From Paludibacter sp. (lineage in GTDB: Bacteria; Bacteroidota; Bacteroidia; Bacteroidales; Paludibacteraceae): DNA of 6,742 bases. This document shows positions 1 to 6,742 of this stretch, one piece after another. How positions within the stretch are numbered: position 1 is the stretch's first letter; each line of letters begins with the position of its first letter. The stretch is from contig JAGPIU010000054.1 of assembly GCA_018054805.1 (NCBI GenBank), positions 1 to 6,742 on the forward strand, given 5' to 3'. The translations under genes were made by a program, and so were the position numbers. The notes under the pieces are model-generated. The model was not told the origin of the DNA, ran no database searches, and saw only the letters and a list, made by a program, of their open reading frames with translations.

Positions 1-2357
1 AGTCGGGCTGCTTCTTCGAACAGTGCATCGCGTTTGCTCATATCCACAGAACTCATGTCAATGCCTTCGCCTTCGTTGCCTATGTATTCCGGCAAATAGA
101 ATGCGGTTGGGTAACTTTGTTGTCCGCTGATATGATGAACTACATTTTCAACCTCAGGAGTGTCCACAAAGGCGCACTGTACACGAACAAGATCGCTTCC
201 CTGCGAGAAGAGCATATCGCCGCGACCCACAAGCTGATTGGCTCCGGGTGCATCGAGAATGGTGCGTGAGTCAATCATCGACGACACGCGGAATGCCACG
301 CGTGCAGGGAAGTTTGCTTTAATTACACCGGTAATAATGTTTACCGAAGGACGCTGAGTAGCAATAATCATGTGAATTCCCACTGCGCGTGCAAGCTGAG
401 CAATACGTGCAATAGGCATTTCCACTTCTTTTCCGGCAGTCATTATCAGGTCGCCAAACTCATCCACAATTACCACAATGTAAGGCAGGAAGCGGTGACC
501 TTTCTCAGGATTGAGATTTCGGTTGACGAATTTTTCGTTGTACTCTTTTATGTTGCGGACATGTGCTTTTTTAAGCAAATCGTAGCGGTCGTCCATTTCT
601 TTACAAAGCGAGTTTAATGTTTCCACTACTTTGCTGGTATCGGTGATAATGGCATCTTCACCATCGGGCAATTTTGCCAAGAAATGTTTTTCAATATCGC
701 CGTATATATTAAACTCTACTTTTTTCGGATCGACAAGTACAAGCTTCAGTTGCGAAGGATGTTTTTTGTAAAGCAGCGAAGTAATAATGGCATTTAAACC
801 TACCGATTTTCCCTGACCTGTTGCACCGGCTACAAGTAAGTGCGGCATTTTAGCCAGATCGACCATGAATATTTCATTGGTAATGGTGCGCCCGAAAGCT
901 ACAGGAAGTTCAAATTTTGATTCCTGAAATTTTTTAGAAGCAATGACCGAATGCATCGAAACTACCTGTGGGTCGGCATTTGGAACCTCAATACCAATGG
1001 TCCCTTTGCCCGGAATTGGCGCAATGATACGAATTCCCGTAGCTGCCAGACTGAGCATGATGTCATACTCCAGATTACGGATTTTTGAAATACGTACCCC
1101 CGCTTTCGGTACAATTTCGTAAAGTGTAATGGTTGGCCCAACTGTCGCTTTAATGGTGTCAATTTCGATTCCGTAATTTTGCAATGTGGTGATAATGCGG
1201 TTTTTATTCGCATTTTGCTCTATCATATCAATTTGCGTATCATTGTCGGTGCCATAAATTTTGAGCAAATCGAGTGTGGGAGGCGCATAATGTGTCAGGT
1301 CAAGTGTCGGATCATATTTTCCCAGCTTAGCCACGTTGTAGAACGGGTCGTCGTTTTCTTCACTCTTTGTATCGACAATATCAACGGCTTTATTATCGTC
1401 GGTTTCCAACGGCTTTTCAATTTCAAAAGTTACATTTTCATGTTCGTTGGGTAGCACATCTATATCCGTTTCATTGTCGTCGTCCTCTTCTTCGGGCATG
1501 TCTTCAGGTTCAATGATGATACTTTCTTCTGCGTCATTGGCTTTTACCACCCAGTCTTCAGGAATAATTTCGGTACCCACGGCTACTGTTGGCTCGCTTT
1601 CGTCCTCATTTTCAAAGTCATTTAAAATGCTGTTTGCTTCATTCTTATTTTTCTTTGAGAAAACTCTTTTCAAAAACGGGATGGTCGCTTTTGAACTAAT
1701 GATGCTGTAAATAAGAAGTACGGCCGAAAGTATCATGATGGTTCCCGGAAAGCCCACATACGACACTATATAGTTGCTTACCATTTCGCCATGGTGGCCG
1801 CCCGGTGCAAAGAAAAGATAATCTTTTACATATGGATTCAAGGCAAAACCCAGCGTTACTGATAGCCATATCAGCCAGAAAGAAGCATGGAAAAAACTCT
1901 TCCAGAGAGGCGATGTTTTTACTTTCAAAAGTCGGAGGCCGGTCATTATTCCGAAATACAAAATGGCGAACGATGAAACACCAAACCAATGGTGCATAAA
2001 GTTTTCAGCAATTACAGCACCTGTAACCGATGTCCAGTTGTGAATTTCGTAACGCATCTGGCGCAGTTCGCTCATGGGTAAGTCGAGCTTGCTTTGGTCG
2101 GCTGCTCCTGTGAAGAAGTACGAAATAAATGCCATAGCCACATACAACACGCCAAGAAGCATGAGTATTCCCGCTACAAATCGGGTGCGCTCGTCGAATA
2201 CAAATTCTTTGATGGCTGCAAAAAAGCCTTTTTCATCGCCGGTGGAGGTGCCTGTGTTCTTTTTAGGCTCCTTTTTAATGTCCTTTTTTACTTCGGCTTT
2301 GCTTTCGGTTTTATTTTCGTTTATTCTGTTGGGTTTAACGGGTTTTCGTGGTGCCAT
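1..2357 (-). CDS. ftsK: DNA translocase FtsK, C-terminally cut by window edge
   Basis: Septum-anchored, ATP-driven DNA pump that clears and aligns chromosome termini during cell division. 785 codons are visible, in one uninterrupted frame. The start is the ATG followed by MAPRKPVKP. Residues 1-55 are basic and polar. Four membrane segments follow (about 60-82, 122-144, 154-174, 197-221), forming the FtsK 4TM domain. A strongly acidic linker spans about 237-360, including PEEEDDDNE at 288-296. The alpha domain of the motor runs from LLKIYG (364-369) to about 460. The RecA-like motor has Walker A GATGQGKS (511-518), Walker B VVIVDE (628-633, D632/E633) and the family signature IIATQRPS followed by a segment ending in KANFPARVAFRVSS. 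The window stops at LFEEAAR, where the DNA-reading gamma winged-helix domain normally begins, so roughly 60-80 residues are probably missing. A -7 box 53 bp upstream suggests its own promoter in addition to any readthrough from gldG. Identification is firm. Confidence 0.96.
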   Translation of the reverse strand, partial: MAPRKPVKPNRINENKTESKAEVKKDIKKEPKKNTGTSTGDEKGFFAAIKEFVFDERTRFVAGILMLLGVLYVAMAFISYFFTGAADQSKLDLPMSELRQMRYEIHNWTSVTGAVIAENFMHHWFGVSSFAILYFGIMTGLRLLKVKTSPLWKSFFHASFWLIWLSVTLGFALNPYVKDYLFFAPGGHHGEMVSNYIVSYVGFPGTIMILSAVLLIYSIISSKATIPFLKRVFSKKNKNEANSILNDFENEDESEPTVAVGTEIIPEDWVVKANDAEESIIIEPEDMPEEEDDDNETDIDVLPNEHENVTFEIEKPLETDDNKAVDIVDTKSEENDDPFYNVAKLGKYDPTLDLTHYAPPTLDLLKIYGTDNDTQIDMIEQNANKNRIITTLQNYGIEIDTIKATVGPTITLYEIVPKAGVRISKIRNLEYDIMLSLAATGIRIIAPIPGKGTIGIEVPNADPQVVSMHSVIASKKFQESKFELPVAFGRTITNEIFMVDLAKMPHLLVAGATGQGKSVGLNAIITSLLYKKHPSQLKLVLVDPKKVEFNIYGDIEKHFLAKLPDGEDAIITDTSKVVETLNSLCKEMDDRYDLLKKAHVRNIKEYNEKFVNRNLNPEKGHRFLPYIVVIVDEFGDLIMTAGKEVEMPIARIAQLARAVGIHMIIATQRPSVNIITGVIKANFPARVAFRVSSMIDSRTILDAPGANQLVGRGDMLFSQGSDLVRVQCAFVDTPEVENVVHHISGQQSYPTAFYLPEYIGNEGEGIDMSSVDMSKRDALFEEAAR

Positions 2358-2409
2358 GTTGTATATCGAACTGTATATAAGTTGCTTAAATTTTAATTTA
2401 TTTTCTTTA

Positions 2410-2417
2410 CAAAAGTA
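2410..2417 (-). promoter_or_regulatory. Candidate -7 promoter box for ftsK
   Basis: Read on the minus strand the octamer is TACTTTTG, an exact match to the Bacteroidota sigma-ABfr -7 consensus TAnnTTTG. Transcription would start near 2403 and give a leader of about 45 nt before the ftsK ATG. No clear TTTG -33 element is seen 19-21 bp upstream, so the assignment rests on the -7 box and its position. Confidence 0.5.
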
Positions 2418-2448
2418 ACAAAAAAATCGACGGCGAAAATCCGGCTTT

Positions 2449-2463
2449 TCATCGAAATGATGA
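2449..2463. repeat. Short inverted repeat in the gldG-ftsK spacer
   Basis: TCATC, a 5-base loop, then GATGA form a perfect 5-bp stem just after the gldG stop codon. A run of six T follows it on the plus strand, but no plus-strand gene ends here. On the minus strand, where gldG and ftsK are transcribed, A residues flank it on both sides, so it is not a standard intrinsic terminator for gldG. The rest of the 117-bp spacer (2358-2474) holds the ftsK -7 box and no gene. Confidence 0.3.
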
Positions 2464-2474
2464 TTTTTTGCGAA

Positions 2475-4178
2475 TTATCTTCGTCCGTACACTCTTTTTC
2501 TTCTGCGATGATAGATAAGTCCCGCAATGAGTACCAGAGCCACAGGTAAAACTACGTTTGTAATTTGCCAGAAAAGAGTTTGCTCATTGATAATATTTTT
2601 ATTCAGCAGTCTTAGCCGGAGAGTGCGCGAGCGAAGTTCGAGCCAGCCTTCTTCATCGGTAAGATAAAGTACAGCATTTCTGATAAAGTCAGGATTCCCG
2701 AATTGGCGGTTCATATAACGGTCGAAGCCGGCCGGAAGTGTAGTGCTGTCGGAGGCAATGCCATTTGTTTCGTTGCGGATAATATCGCCATCGGCCACAA
2801 AAATCTGACGGGTAGCCACACTTTTTTGTAATGTGGGTCCTGCGTTCTTTAGATTCGGAGGAGTCATTCGGTTGGCAAAGTTCGATTGAAATTCACCTTC
2901 CGAAAGCATTGCCACAGGTACATAGGCTGCATTGAAATAATTTTTATCATTCGGGTCGGGCGTTTCGCTCATAACAATGGTTGCCGGTGTGTTTACAACG
3001 TGAGTGTTGTCGGAACTTGCCAAAAGCAAGTGATTTTTGATGTTTTCGTTTTCGCCCACAGGTTCGAGCGCCGAGGCAAAAGCTGCTTTCACTTCGGTAA
3101 TGTTACGTGTAATCGGGTGCTGATACGAAGCAAGTAAAAGTGGCGCATAGTAAAACGGCGCAGGTTCAAACTGAGGTTCGGCGCCCTGTGGAGCAATATT
3201 CACCGGAACCTGAACGGACTGAATGTCCTGCAAAAGAACTGGTGCAAGTCGCACTCCGTATTTGAAAAGCTGATCGGACAGGTTCAGATCGAGTTCTATG
3301 GCGGGTGAGATACCTGTAGTTGAAAGATTTTCGGCAGCCAGTTTTACGCCGTCGATCAACCAAAGTACACGTCCGCCACGCATAATGTATTGATCGAGAA
3401 TGTATTTGTCCGACTCGCTGAATGCCTGTGAAGGATGTGCAATAATCACAGCCCTGTAACCGTCGAGCACAGTGGCATCGTCGGCTAGCACGCCTCTGTC
3501 GATTTGAAAATAGCGGCTCAGAATTTTGCTGACGCTGTAAGTTTCGGCTTCGTTCAGCTCGCCATGACCTTCGAGAAATGCAATTCGGGTGACTTCGTTG
3601 TTTATCACGCGACGTATGCCATCAGTAATTTCAAATTCAAGATTTTCAATTGAAATATTCAGGTTCTCTTCTCCCGAATTTCCTCTGATATTTTTCAGCA
3701 GATTTACAAAAACTGTTTTTTCGCCAGAAACAATTTTTATCCAGGGAAACACAATCTTTTGAATGGCTTTACCTTCTTTATCGCGTTCGTAAATAGCTGT
3801 GGGAGTCATTCCGAGTGATTCCAGTTCGGCATAGCGTTTCTGGCGTTCGGTTTCATTGTCGGCTTTCGACGGATTTTCGAAGCTTACTTCAATGTTTTTA
3901 TCAGCATATACCGACATTTCTTCGAGCATGTCGCGGGTCGATGTTTTAAGTCGCTGAAAGCCGGGGTTCAAATCTCCATCGAGATAAACAGTAATGCTGA
4001 TTGTTTTTTCGGCACTTTTCAACAATCTTTTTGTCTGATCGGAAATACTGTAGCGCTTGTCGGAGCTTAAATCGATACGAAATATGGCTGTAAAGCACAA
4101 AGAGAACAAAATCGCTGCTATAAGTATCGCAATCAGTTGGTCTGAATATTTTTTTATCATAAATCTAAGAAATATCAT
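2475..4178 (-). CDS. gldG: GldG-family ABC-associated membrane protein
   Basis: 567 residues, close to the usual length of GldG. This family supplies the large extracytoplasmic component of the GldA-GldF-GldG ABC system, first tied to gliding motility in Flavobacterium; its transported substrate is unknown and homologues occur in non-gliding Bacteroidota. One membrane helix at about 14-34 follows a short basic N-terminus. A long periplasmic region (about 35-535) holds the ABC_transp_aux domain, with FLEGHGELNEAE at 201-212, an IIAHPSQAFSE stretch at 245-255 and a VLWLIDGV strand at 271-278. Near the end is the family-like segment NAVLYLTDEEGWLELRSR (501-518). A second helix (about 539-557) and a basic RRRKR tail put both termini in the cytoplasm. 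The start at 4178 lies 11 bp after the cotH stop, with an A/T-rich lead-in and no Shine-Dalgarno. Met7 (4160) is a plausible alternative start. gldF is not upstream, where it usually sits. Confidence 0.87.
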   Translation of the reverse strand: MIFLRFMIKKYSDQLIAILIAAILFSLCFTAIFRIDLSSDKRYSISDQTKRLLKSAEKTISITVYLDGDLNPGFQRLKTSTRDMLEEMSVYADKNIEVSFENPSKADNETERQKRYAELESLGMTPTAIYERDKEGKAIQKIVFPWIKIVSGEKTVFVNLLKNIRGNSGEENLNISIENLEFEITDGIRRVINNEVTRIAFLEGHGELNEAETYSVSKILSRYFQIDRGVLADDATVLDGYRAVIIAHPSQAFSESDKYILDQYIMRGGRVLWLIDGVKLAAENLSTTGISPAIELDLNLSDQLFKYGVRLAPVLLQDIQSVQVPVNIAPQGAEPQFEPAPFYYAPLLLASYQHPITRNITEVKAAFASALEPVGENENIKNHLLLASSDNTHVVNTPATIVMSETPDPNDKNYFNAAYVPVAMLSEGEFQSNFANRMTPPNLKNAGPTLQKSVATRQIFVADGDIIRNETNGIASDSTTLPAGFDRYMNRQFGNPDFIRNAVLYLTDEEGWLELRSRTLRLRLLNKNIINEQTLFWQITNVVLPVALVLIAGLIYHRRRKRVYGRR

Positions 4179-4189
4179 TGAAAATAAAA

Positions 4190-5608
4190 CTATGGAATAG
4201 AAGCTGCCTTTATTACAAAAAAGTTGTTGCTGTCGTCCAAAAGTCTGTAAAACCCGCAGTTACCCCACGAAGCCGGACGGTCGGCTATTTCCATATCCTC
4301 GCCGGTGTCGTTTGCAATGTGATTTCCGATAAGTTGATGCCAGTTCCGGATGCGGGCTTTGCTTTTGTTGACGTAAAACAAATCGTTGTCAGGATGAATC
4401 ATATTTCTGAGAAATTGCAAATAAAAGTTTTTGTACTTTTCAATAGCCAGAATTTTTCTAACCAAAGGATGCGATTTCGATCCCCAGTTCAGTACATCCT
4501 GCCTTCCTGCATCGTTCATTATCAGTGAAGTACCAAGTGTATTGTCGTAATCGTAGGGGATGAAGAAAAATTTGCCTTCGCTGTTGAAGTAGAAATAAAA
4601 GTTGTTTTTGTTATTCCAATAGTCGTCCCACATGCCACAAAGTACATTTACAGCATAGGTTTTCAGAAAAAGTTCCACATCCATTACCGAAACCAACCAT
4701 TGTTCAAACTCAATTCCGGTTTTGCTGTTGAATTTTGTGATAAAGTCGGCCAATTGCGCTTTAGCAAGTTGAATATCGGTTTCTCTGGTTTTCAAATCGT
4801 ACACCGGAGTGTAGGTGTCGGTGAGCGTTACGTTTTCGAGTCCCATTCTGTTTTTGTCGGCCGAAACAAAATCGGCTCCCCAGTTAGCTTTCCACAGAAA
4901 ACCCTGATCGTCGCCAAACTGCGTTTTTCTGTTTTCCAGATAGTCCTTGCTGACGGGTTCAACCATGAGATAAACACCATAATATGCCGACACACTGCCT
5001 ACTGTGAGATTCAGTTTAGCGTACGAAGCCTGAGGTGCTGTCCACACACCTGCGCGTTCGAAAAGATCGTAGCAGTACATTTCGCGGACATACATTGCAT
5101 CGTCTTTGTGCCATTTCAGGTTTATTCTTTCCTGTCCGGCAATTTTCCTGCCTTTTACGTATTTATTGAACTTCGCGCTGAAACTTACATGTTTCCAGTC
5201 GGGCGCTTCGGGATTGTGGGCTTCGCCTATAACTCCTTCGGGACGGCGGCGGCTTGTGTTTCCGCGGAGTCGCAAGCCTGTGCTGTCGGCTTTGAAGTTG
5301 TATTTTCCTTTTTTGAAAGAGAAATCGGTGACAATATATTCTTCATTGTCCTTGTTCATGTCAAACCACGTAAGCAGTTTATTCCATTCTTCGACAGTGG
5401 TTTTTATCTGAATTTCAGGAAGTGCTTTGTCGTCGTATACAAAATTCAAACTTGTTTGCAATGCCGCTGAGTCGCTCTTGTCCGGATCAATGTCGATAAC
5501 GCTTTCAGGATCGCAACTCCATAAAAGGCTTAAACAGAAAGAGATGATCAGTAAACCTGATGTTCTCAGGTTTTTTGCAGTGATTATTTTATTATTGTGT
5601 AATAGCAT
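4190..5608 (-). CDS. cotH: CotH-family kinase-like lipoprotein
   Basis: 472 residues. A basic N-terminus, a hydrophobic stretch (about 18-30) and LLWSC with Cys32 look like a lipoprotein signal; Trp at -2 is unusual but Bacteroidota lipoboxes are loose. The mature start is acidic (CDPESVIDIDPD). The body fits the CotH kinase family. It has an LPEIQIKTTVEEW lead-in (63-75), RLRGNTSRR (113-121, the family's RGNSS-like motif), INLKWHKDD (162-170) followed by REMYCYDLF, GVYLMVEPVSKDYL (211-224), FLWKAN (237-242), MWDDYWNNKNNFYFYF (326-341) and FFIPYDYDNTLG (348-359). By analogy with Bacillus CotH, an atypical kinase of spore-coat proteins, acidic residues around D328/D329 and D353/D355 are the candidate catalytic and metal ligands. 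The substrate is unknown. It is probably anchored in the cell envelope and co-transcribed with gldG. The symbol denotes family membership, not a spore-coat role. Confidence 0.85.
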   Translation of the reverse strand: MLLHNNKIITAKNLRTSGLLIISFCLSLLWSCDPESVIDIDPDKSDSAALQTSLNFVYDDKALPEIQIKTTVEEWNKLLTWFDMNKDNEEYIVTDFSFKKGKYNFKADSTGLRLRGNTSRRRPEGVIGEAHNPEAPDWKHVSFSAKFNKYVKGRKIAGQERINLKWHKDDAMYVREMYCYDLFERAGVWTAPQASYAKLNLTVGSVSAYYGVYLMVEPVSKDYLENRKTQFGDDQGFLWKANWGADFVSADKNRMGLENVTLTDTYTPVYDLKTRETDIQLAKAQLADFITKFNSKTGIEFEQWLVSVMDVELFLKTYAVNVLCGMWDDYWNNKNNFYFYFNSEGKFFFIPYDYDNTLGTSLIMNDAGRQDVLNWGSKSHPLVRKILAIEKYKNFYLQFLRNMIHPDNDLFYVNKSKARIRNWHQLIGNHIANDTGEDMEIADRPASWGNCGFYRLLDDSNNFFVIKAASIP

Positions 5609-5686
5609 TAAGGGGAATCAGTTTTTTATTTTTGATAAGCAATTAAAAACCGATAATTAACGGCTTTCGTACTTTTTTACTTAGTG

Positions 5687-5694
5687 CAAAGATA
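5687..5694 (-). promoter_or_regulatory. Candidate -7 promoter box for cotH-gldG
   Basis: Read on the minus strand this is TATCTTTG, an exact TAnnTTTG match. The expected transcription start is near 5680, giving a leader of about 70 nt before the cotH ATG. No good TTTG -33 element is visible at the expected 19-21 bp spacing, so the promoter may be weak or activator-dependent. Confidence 0.55.
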
Positions 5695-5746
5695 ATCAAT
5701 TTACACAGAAAGGAGTGAGGTGTCGGCTACAATTCGTAACTGAAGA

Positions 5747-5768
5747 TAGCCGGTATTTTTTACGGCTA
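5747..5768. repeat. Bulged hairpin between the divergent promoters
   Basis: TAGCCG (5747-5752) pairs with CGGCTA (5763-5768). After a bulged G, two further T/A pairs close a T5 loop, giving an 8-bp stem. It lies about 53 bp upstream of the cotH -7 box and 62 bp upstream of the parA -7 box. Seven or more A residues follow on the plus strand, so it is not a standard terminator in either direction. A protein-binding site is the more natural reading, but this is inference. Confidence 0.45.
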
Positions 5769-5806
5769 AAAAAACCTTATTTATGTTTTCAGCTCCCAAA
5801 ATTGAG

Positions 5807-5837
5807 TTTAACGGGTGAATTAATTTTCTTATCTTTG
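5807..5837 (+). promoter_or_regulatory. Candidate parA promoter
   Basis: TATCTTTG at 5830-5837 matches the Bacteroidota -7 consensus TAnnTTTG exactly. TTTA at 5807-5810 is one base off the -33 TTTG and sits at the correct 19-bp spacing. Transcription would start near 5844, about 160 nt before the parA ATG. Confidence 0.6.
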
Positions 5838-6002
5838 CGATTCGGTAAAAATACGGACGTGCTGAAATGTAAGGTTTTTGTTTTTCAGAGTGTTAACTGC
5901 TGATTTGTGCAAAACGCCTATCCTGCTGTCTTGTATTATTATTAATTAACCGTAAGGATTATTTTCAATCAAAAGATAAAAAATTATTATTCTCAATATT
6001 TT

Positions 6003-6742
6003 ATGGGAAAAATTATTTCACTGGCTAATCAGAAGGGAGGGGTGGGAAAAACCACCACAGCTATTAATCTGGCTGCTTCATTGGCGTCGCTTGGCAAAAA
6101 GGTTTTGTTGGTCGATGCCGACCCACAGGCCAATGCATCTTCGGGTCTGGGTATCGATATCCGCACACTCGAATTTACAATTTACGAATGTTTGATTGAT
6201 GGAGTGCCGCCACGACAGGCTATTCACCCATGCGAAGTGGAAAACCTTTTTGTGTTGCCGTCGCACATCGACCTTGTAGGTGCGGAAATTGAAATGCTGA
6301 GCAACGATGAACGCGAACAGGTAATGAAAAAACTGCTTGTTCAGTTGAAGGACGATTACGATTATATTCTGATTGACTGCTCGCCTTCGTTAGGACTAAT
6401 TACTGTGAATGCGCTTACAGCCTCCGATTCGGTGATTATTCCTGTGCAGTGCGAGTATTTTGCACTCGAAGGAATCAGTAAGTTGCTTAATACCATTAAA
6501 ATAATAAAAAGTAAGCTGAATCCACGTCTCGAAATTGAAGGTTTCCTGCTGACAATGTTCGACAATCGTCTGCGCCTGGCCAATCAGGTGTATGCCGAAG
6601 TGAAAAAACATTTCGCGGGCATGGTTTTCGAATCGGTAATTAACCGTAATGTTCGACTCAGCGAAGCTCCGAGTCACGGAAAACCTGTGTTGCTTTACGA
6701 TCCGGAGTCGAAAGGTTCAGGCAACTACATGGAACTTGCACA
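6003..6742 (+). CDS. parA: Chromosome-partitioning ATPase ParA/Soj, 3' end cut off
   Basis: 246 complete codons are visible, against about 253-260 for the family, so only the last few residues are missing. ParA dimerises on ATP, binds DNA non-specifically, and moves ParB-parS complexes to segregate newly replicated origins. The sequence starts [20 protein letters not shown] with the deviant Walker A motif (K11 and K16, QKGGVGKTT at 10-18). It continues with [14 protein letters not shown] (37-50), containing the Walker A' residues D38 and D40, and Walker [12 protein letters not shown] (121-131, D125). Late in the protein, [15 protein letters not shown] is the strongly conserved Soj segment, and it ends in GSGNYMELA, close to the family's usual C-terminus. 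The short N-terminus, without a helix-turn-helix extension, marks it as chromosomal Soj-type rather than plasmid P1-type ParA. parB is expected next, beyond the window. Confidence 0.97.
   Translation, partial: MGKIISLANQKGGVGKTTTAINLAASLASLGKKVLLVDADPQANASSGLGIDIRTLEFTIYECLIDGVPPRQAIHPCEVENLFVLPSHIDLVGAEIEMLSNDEREQVMKKLLVQLKDDYDYILIDCSPSLGLITVNALTASDSVIIPVQCEYFALEGISKLLNTIKIIKSKLNPRLEIEGFLLTMFDNRLRLANQVYAEVKKHFAGMVFESVINRNVRLSEAPSHGKPVLLYDPESKGSGNYMELA

Larger units (their letters stand above)
5609..6002. other. Divergent cotH/parA intergenic region
   Basis: 394 bp between two genes that point away from each other. It carries two outward-facing -7 boxes, a hairpin and several CGGCT pentamers, listed separately. 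The stretch from about 5930 to 6002, just before parA, is very A/T-rich and has no Shine-Dalgarno. I see no credible protein gene, tRNA, or parS-like TGTTTCACGTGAAACA palindrome here. The parA leader would be about 160 nt, with no riboswitch structure that I recognise. Confidence 0.75.

Noticed and set aside
962..1989. Short minus- and plus-strand frames within ftsK (for example 962-1213, 1179-1454 and 1696-1989)
   Set aside because: They are out of frame with or antisense to ftsK, which I translated continuously from 2357 to the window edge with all expected domains, so there is no frameshift needing explanation.
2074..2418. Two overlapping plus-strand open frames (114 and 100 codons) opposite the ftsK N-terminus
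   Set aside because: They are antisense to the verified ftsK membrane domain, whose reverse complement gives hydrophobic-looking translations. No promoter or family similarity is seen.
4700..5470. 256-codon open frame on the plus strand opposite cotH
   Set aside because: It is in exact codon register with cotH, so its stops would require TTA, CTA or TCA codons in cotH, which are scarce there. The predicted product is rich in Phe, Val and Cys with no recognisable domain. cotH shows clear family motifs on the other strand.
5627..5634. Plus-strand TATTTTTG, another match to TAnnTTTG
   Set aside because: It lies in a T-rich run within the predicted cotH leader, has no -33 partner, and is about 370 bp from parA. 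It is likely a chance match.
5715..5903. 62-codon plus-strand frame in the cotH/parA spacer starting at GTG
   Set aside because: AGAAAGGA sits directly against the GTG, too close for a ribosome site, and this phylum rarely uses one. The frame runs through the hairpin and the parA promoter, and the product resembles nothing known to me.
6362..6677. Minus-strand frames opposite parA
   Set aside because: They lie antisense to strongly conserved ParA sequence and show no motif or start context.

Overview
The window reads as chromosomal DNA from a member of the phylum Bacteroidota. Four observations support this. It encodes a GldG-type protein, a family characteristic of that phylum. Genes start after A/T-rich stretches with no Shine-Dalgarno sequence. 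Exact matches to the Bacteroidota -7 promoter box (TAnnTTTG) lie upstream of three genes. The ParA and FtsK sequences also fit that phylum. The order or genus cannot be resolved from the sequence alone.

Three genes lie on the minus strand and one on the plus strand. In the minus-strand transcription direction, the first is a CotH-family kinase-like lipoprotein (5608 to 4190). Eleven bases later comes gldG (4178 to 2475), and after a 117-bp spacer comes ftsK (2357 to the left window edge, its C-terminal gamma domain cut off). A 394-bp divergent intergenic region (5609-6002) separates cotH from a plus-strand parA/soj gene (6003 to the right edge, missing only its last few codons). parB probably follows outside the window, as is usual.

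ftsK and parA both serve chromosome segregation: ParA with ParB and parS at origins, and FtsK pumping terminus DNA through the division septum. GldG is the large periplasmic, membrane-anchored part of an ABC-type system, first described with GldA and GldF in gliding flavobacteria. CotH-like proteins are protein kinases or pseudokinases that act outside the cytoplasm in other bacteria. The close cotH-gldG spacing suggests one transcript. gldF, the usual neighbour upstream of gldG, is not there. That replacement, plus a cluster of CGGCT sites and a hairpin between the two divergent promoters, are the least ordinary features. I found no tRNA, rRNA, CRISPR array, insertion sequence or parS-like palindrome, and no convincing new multi-gene system.
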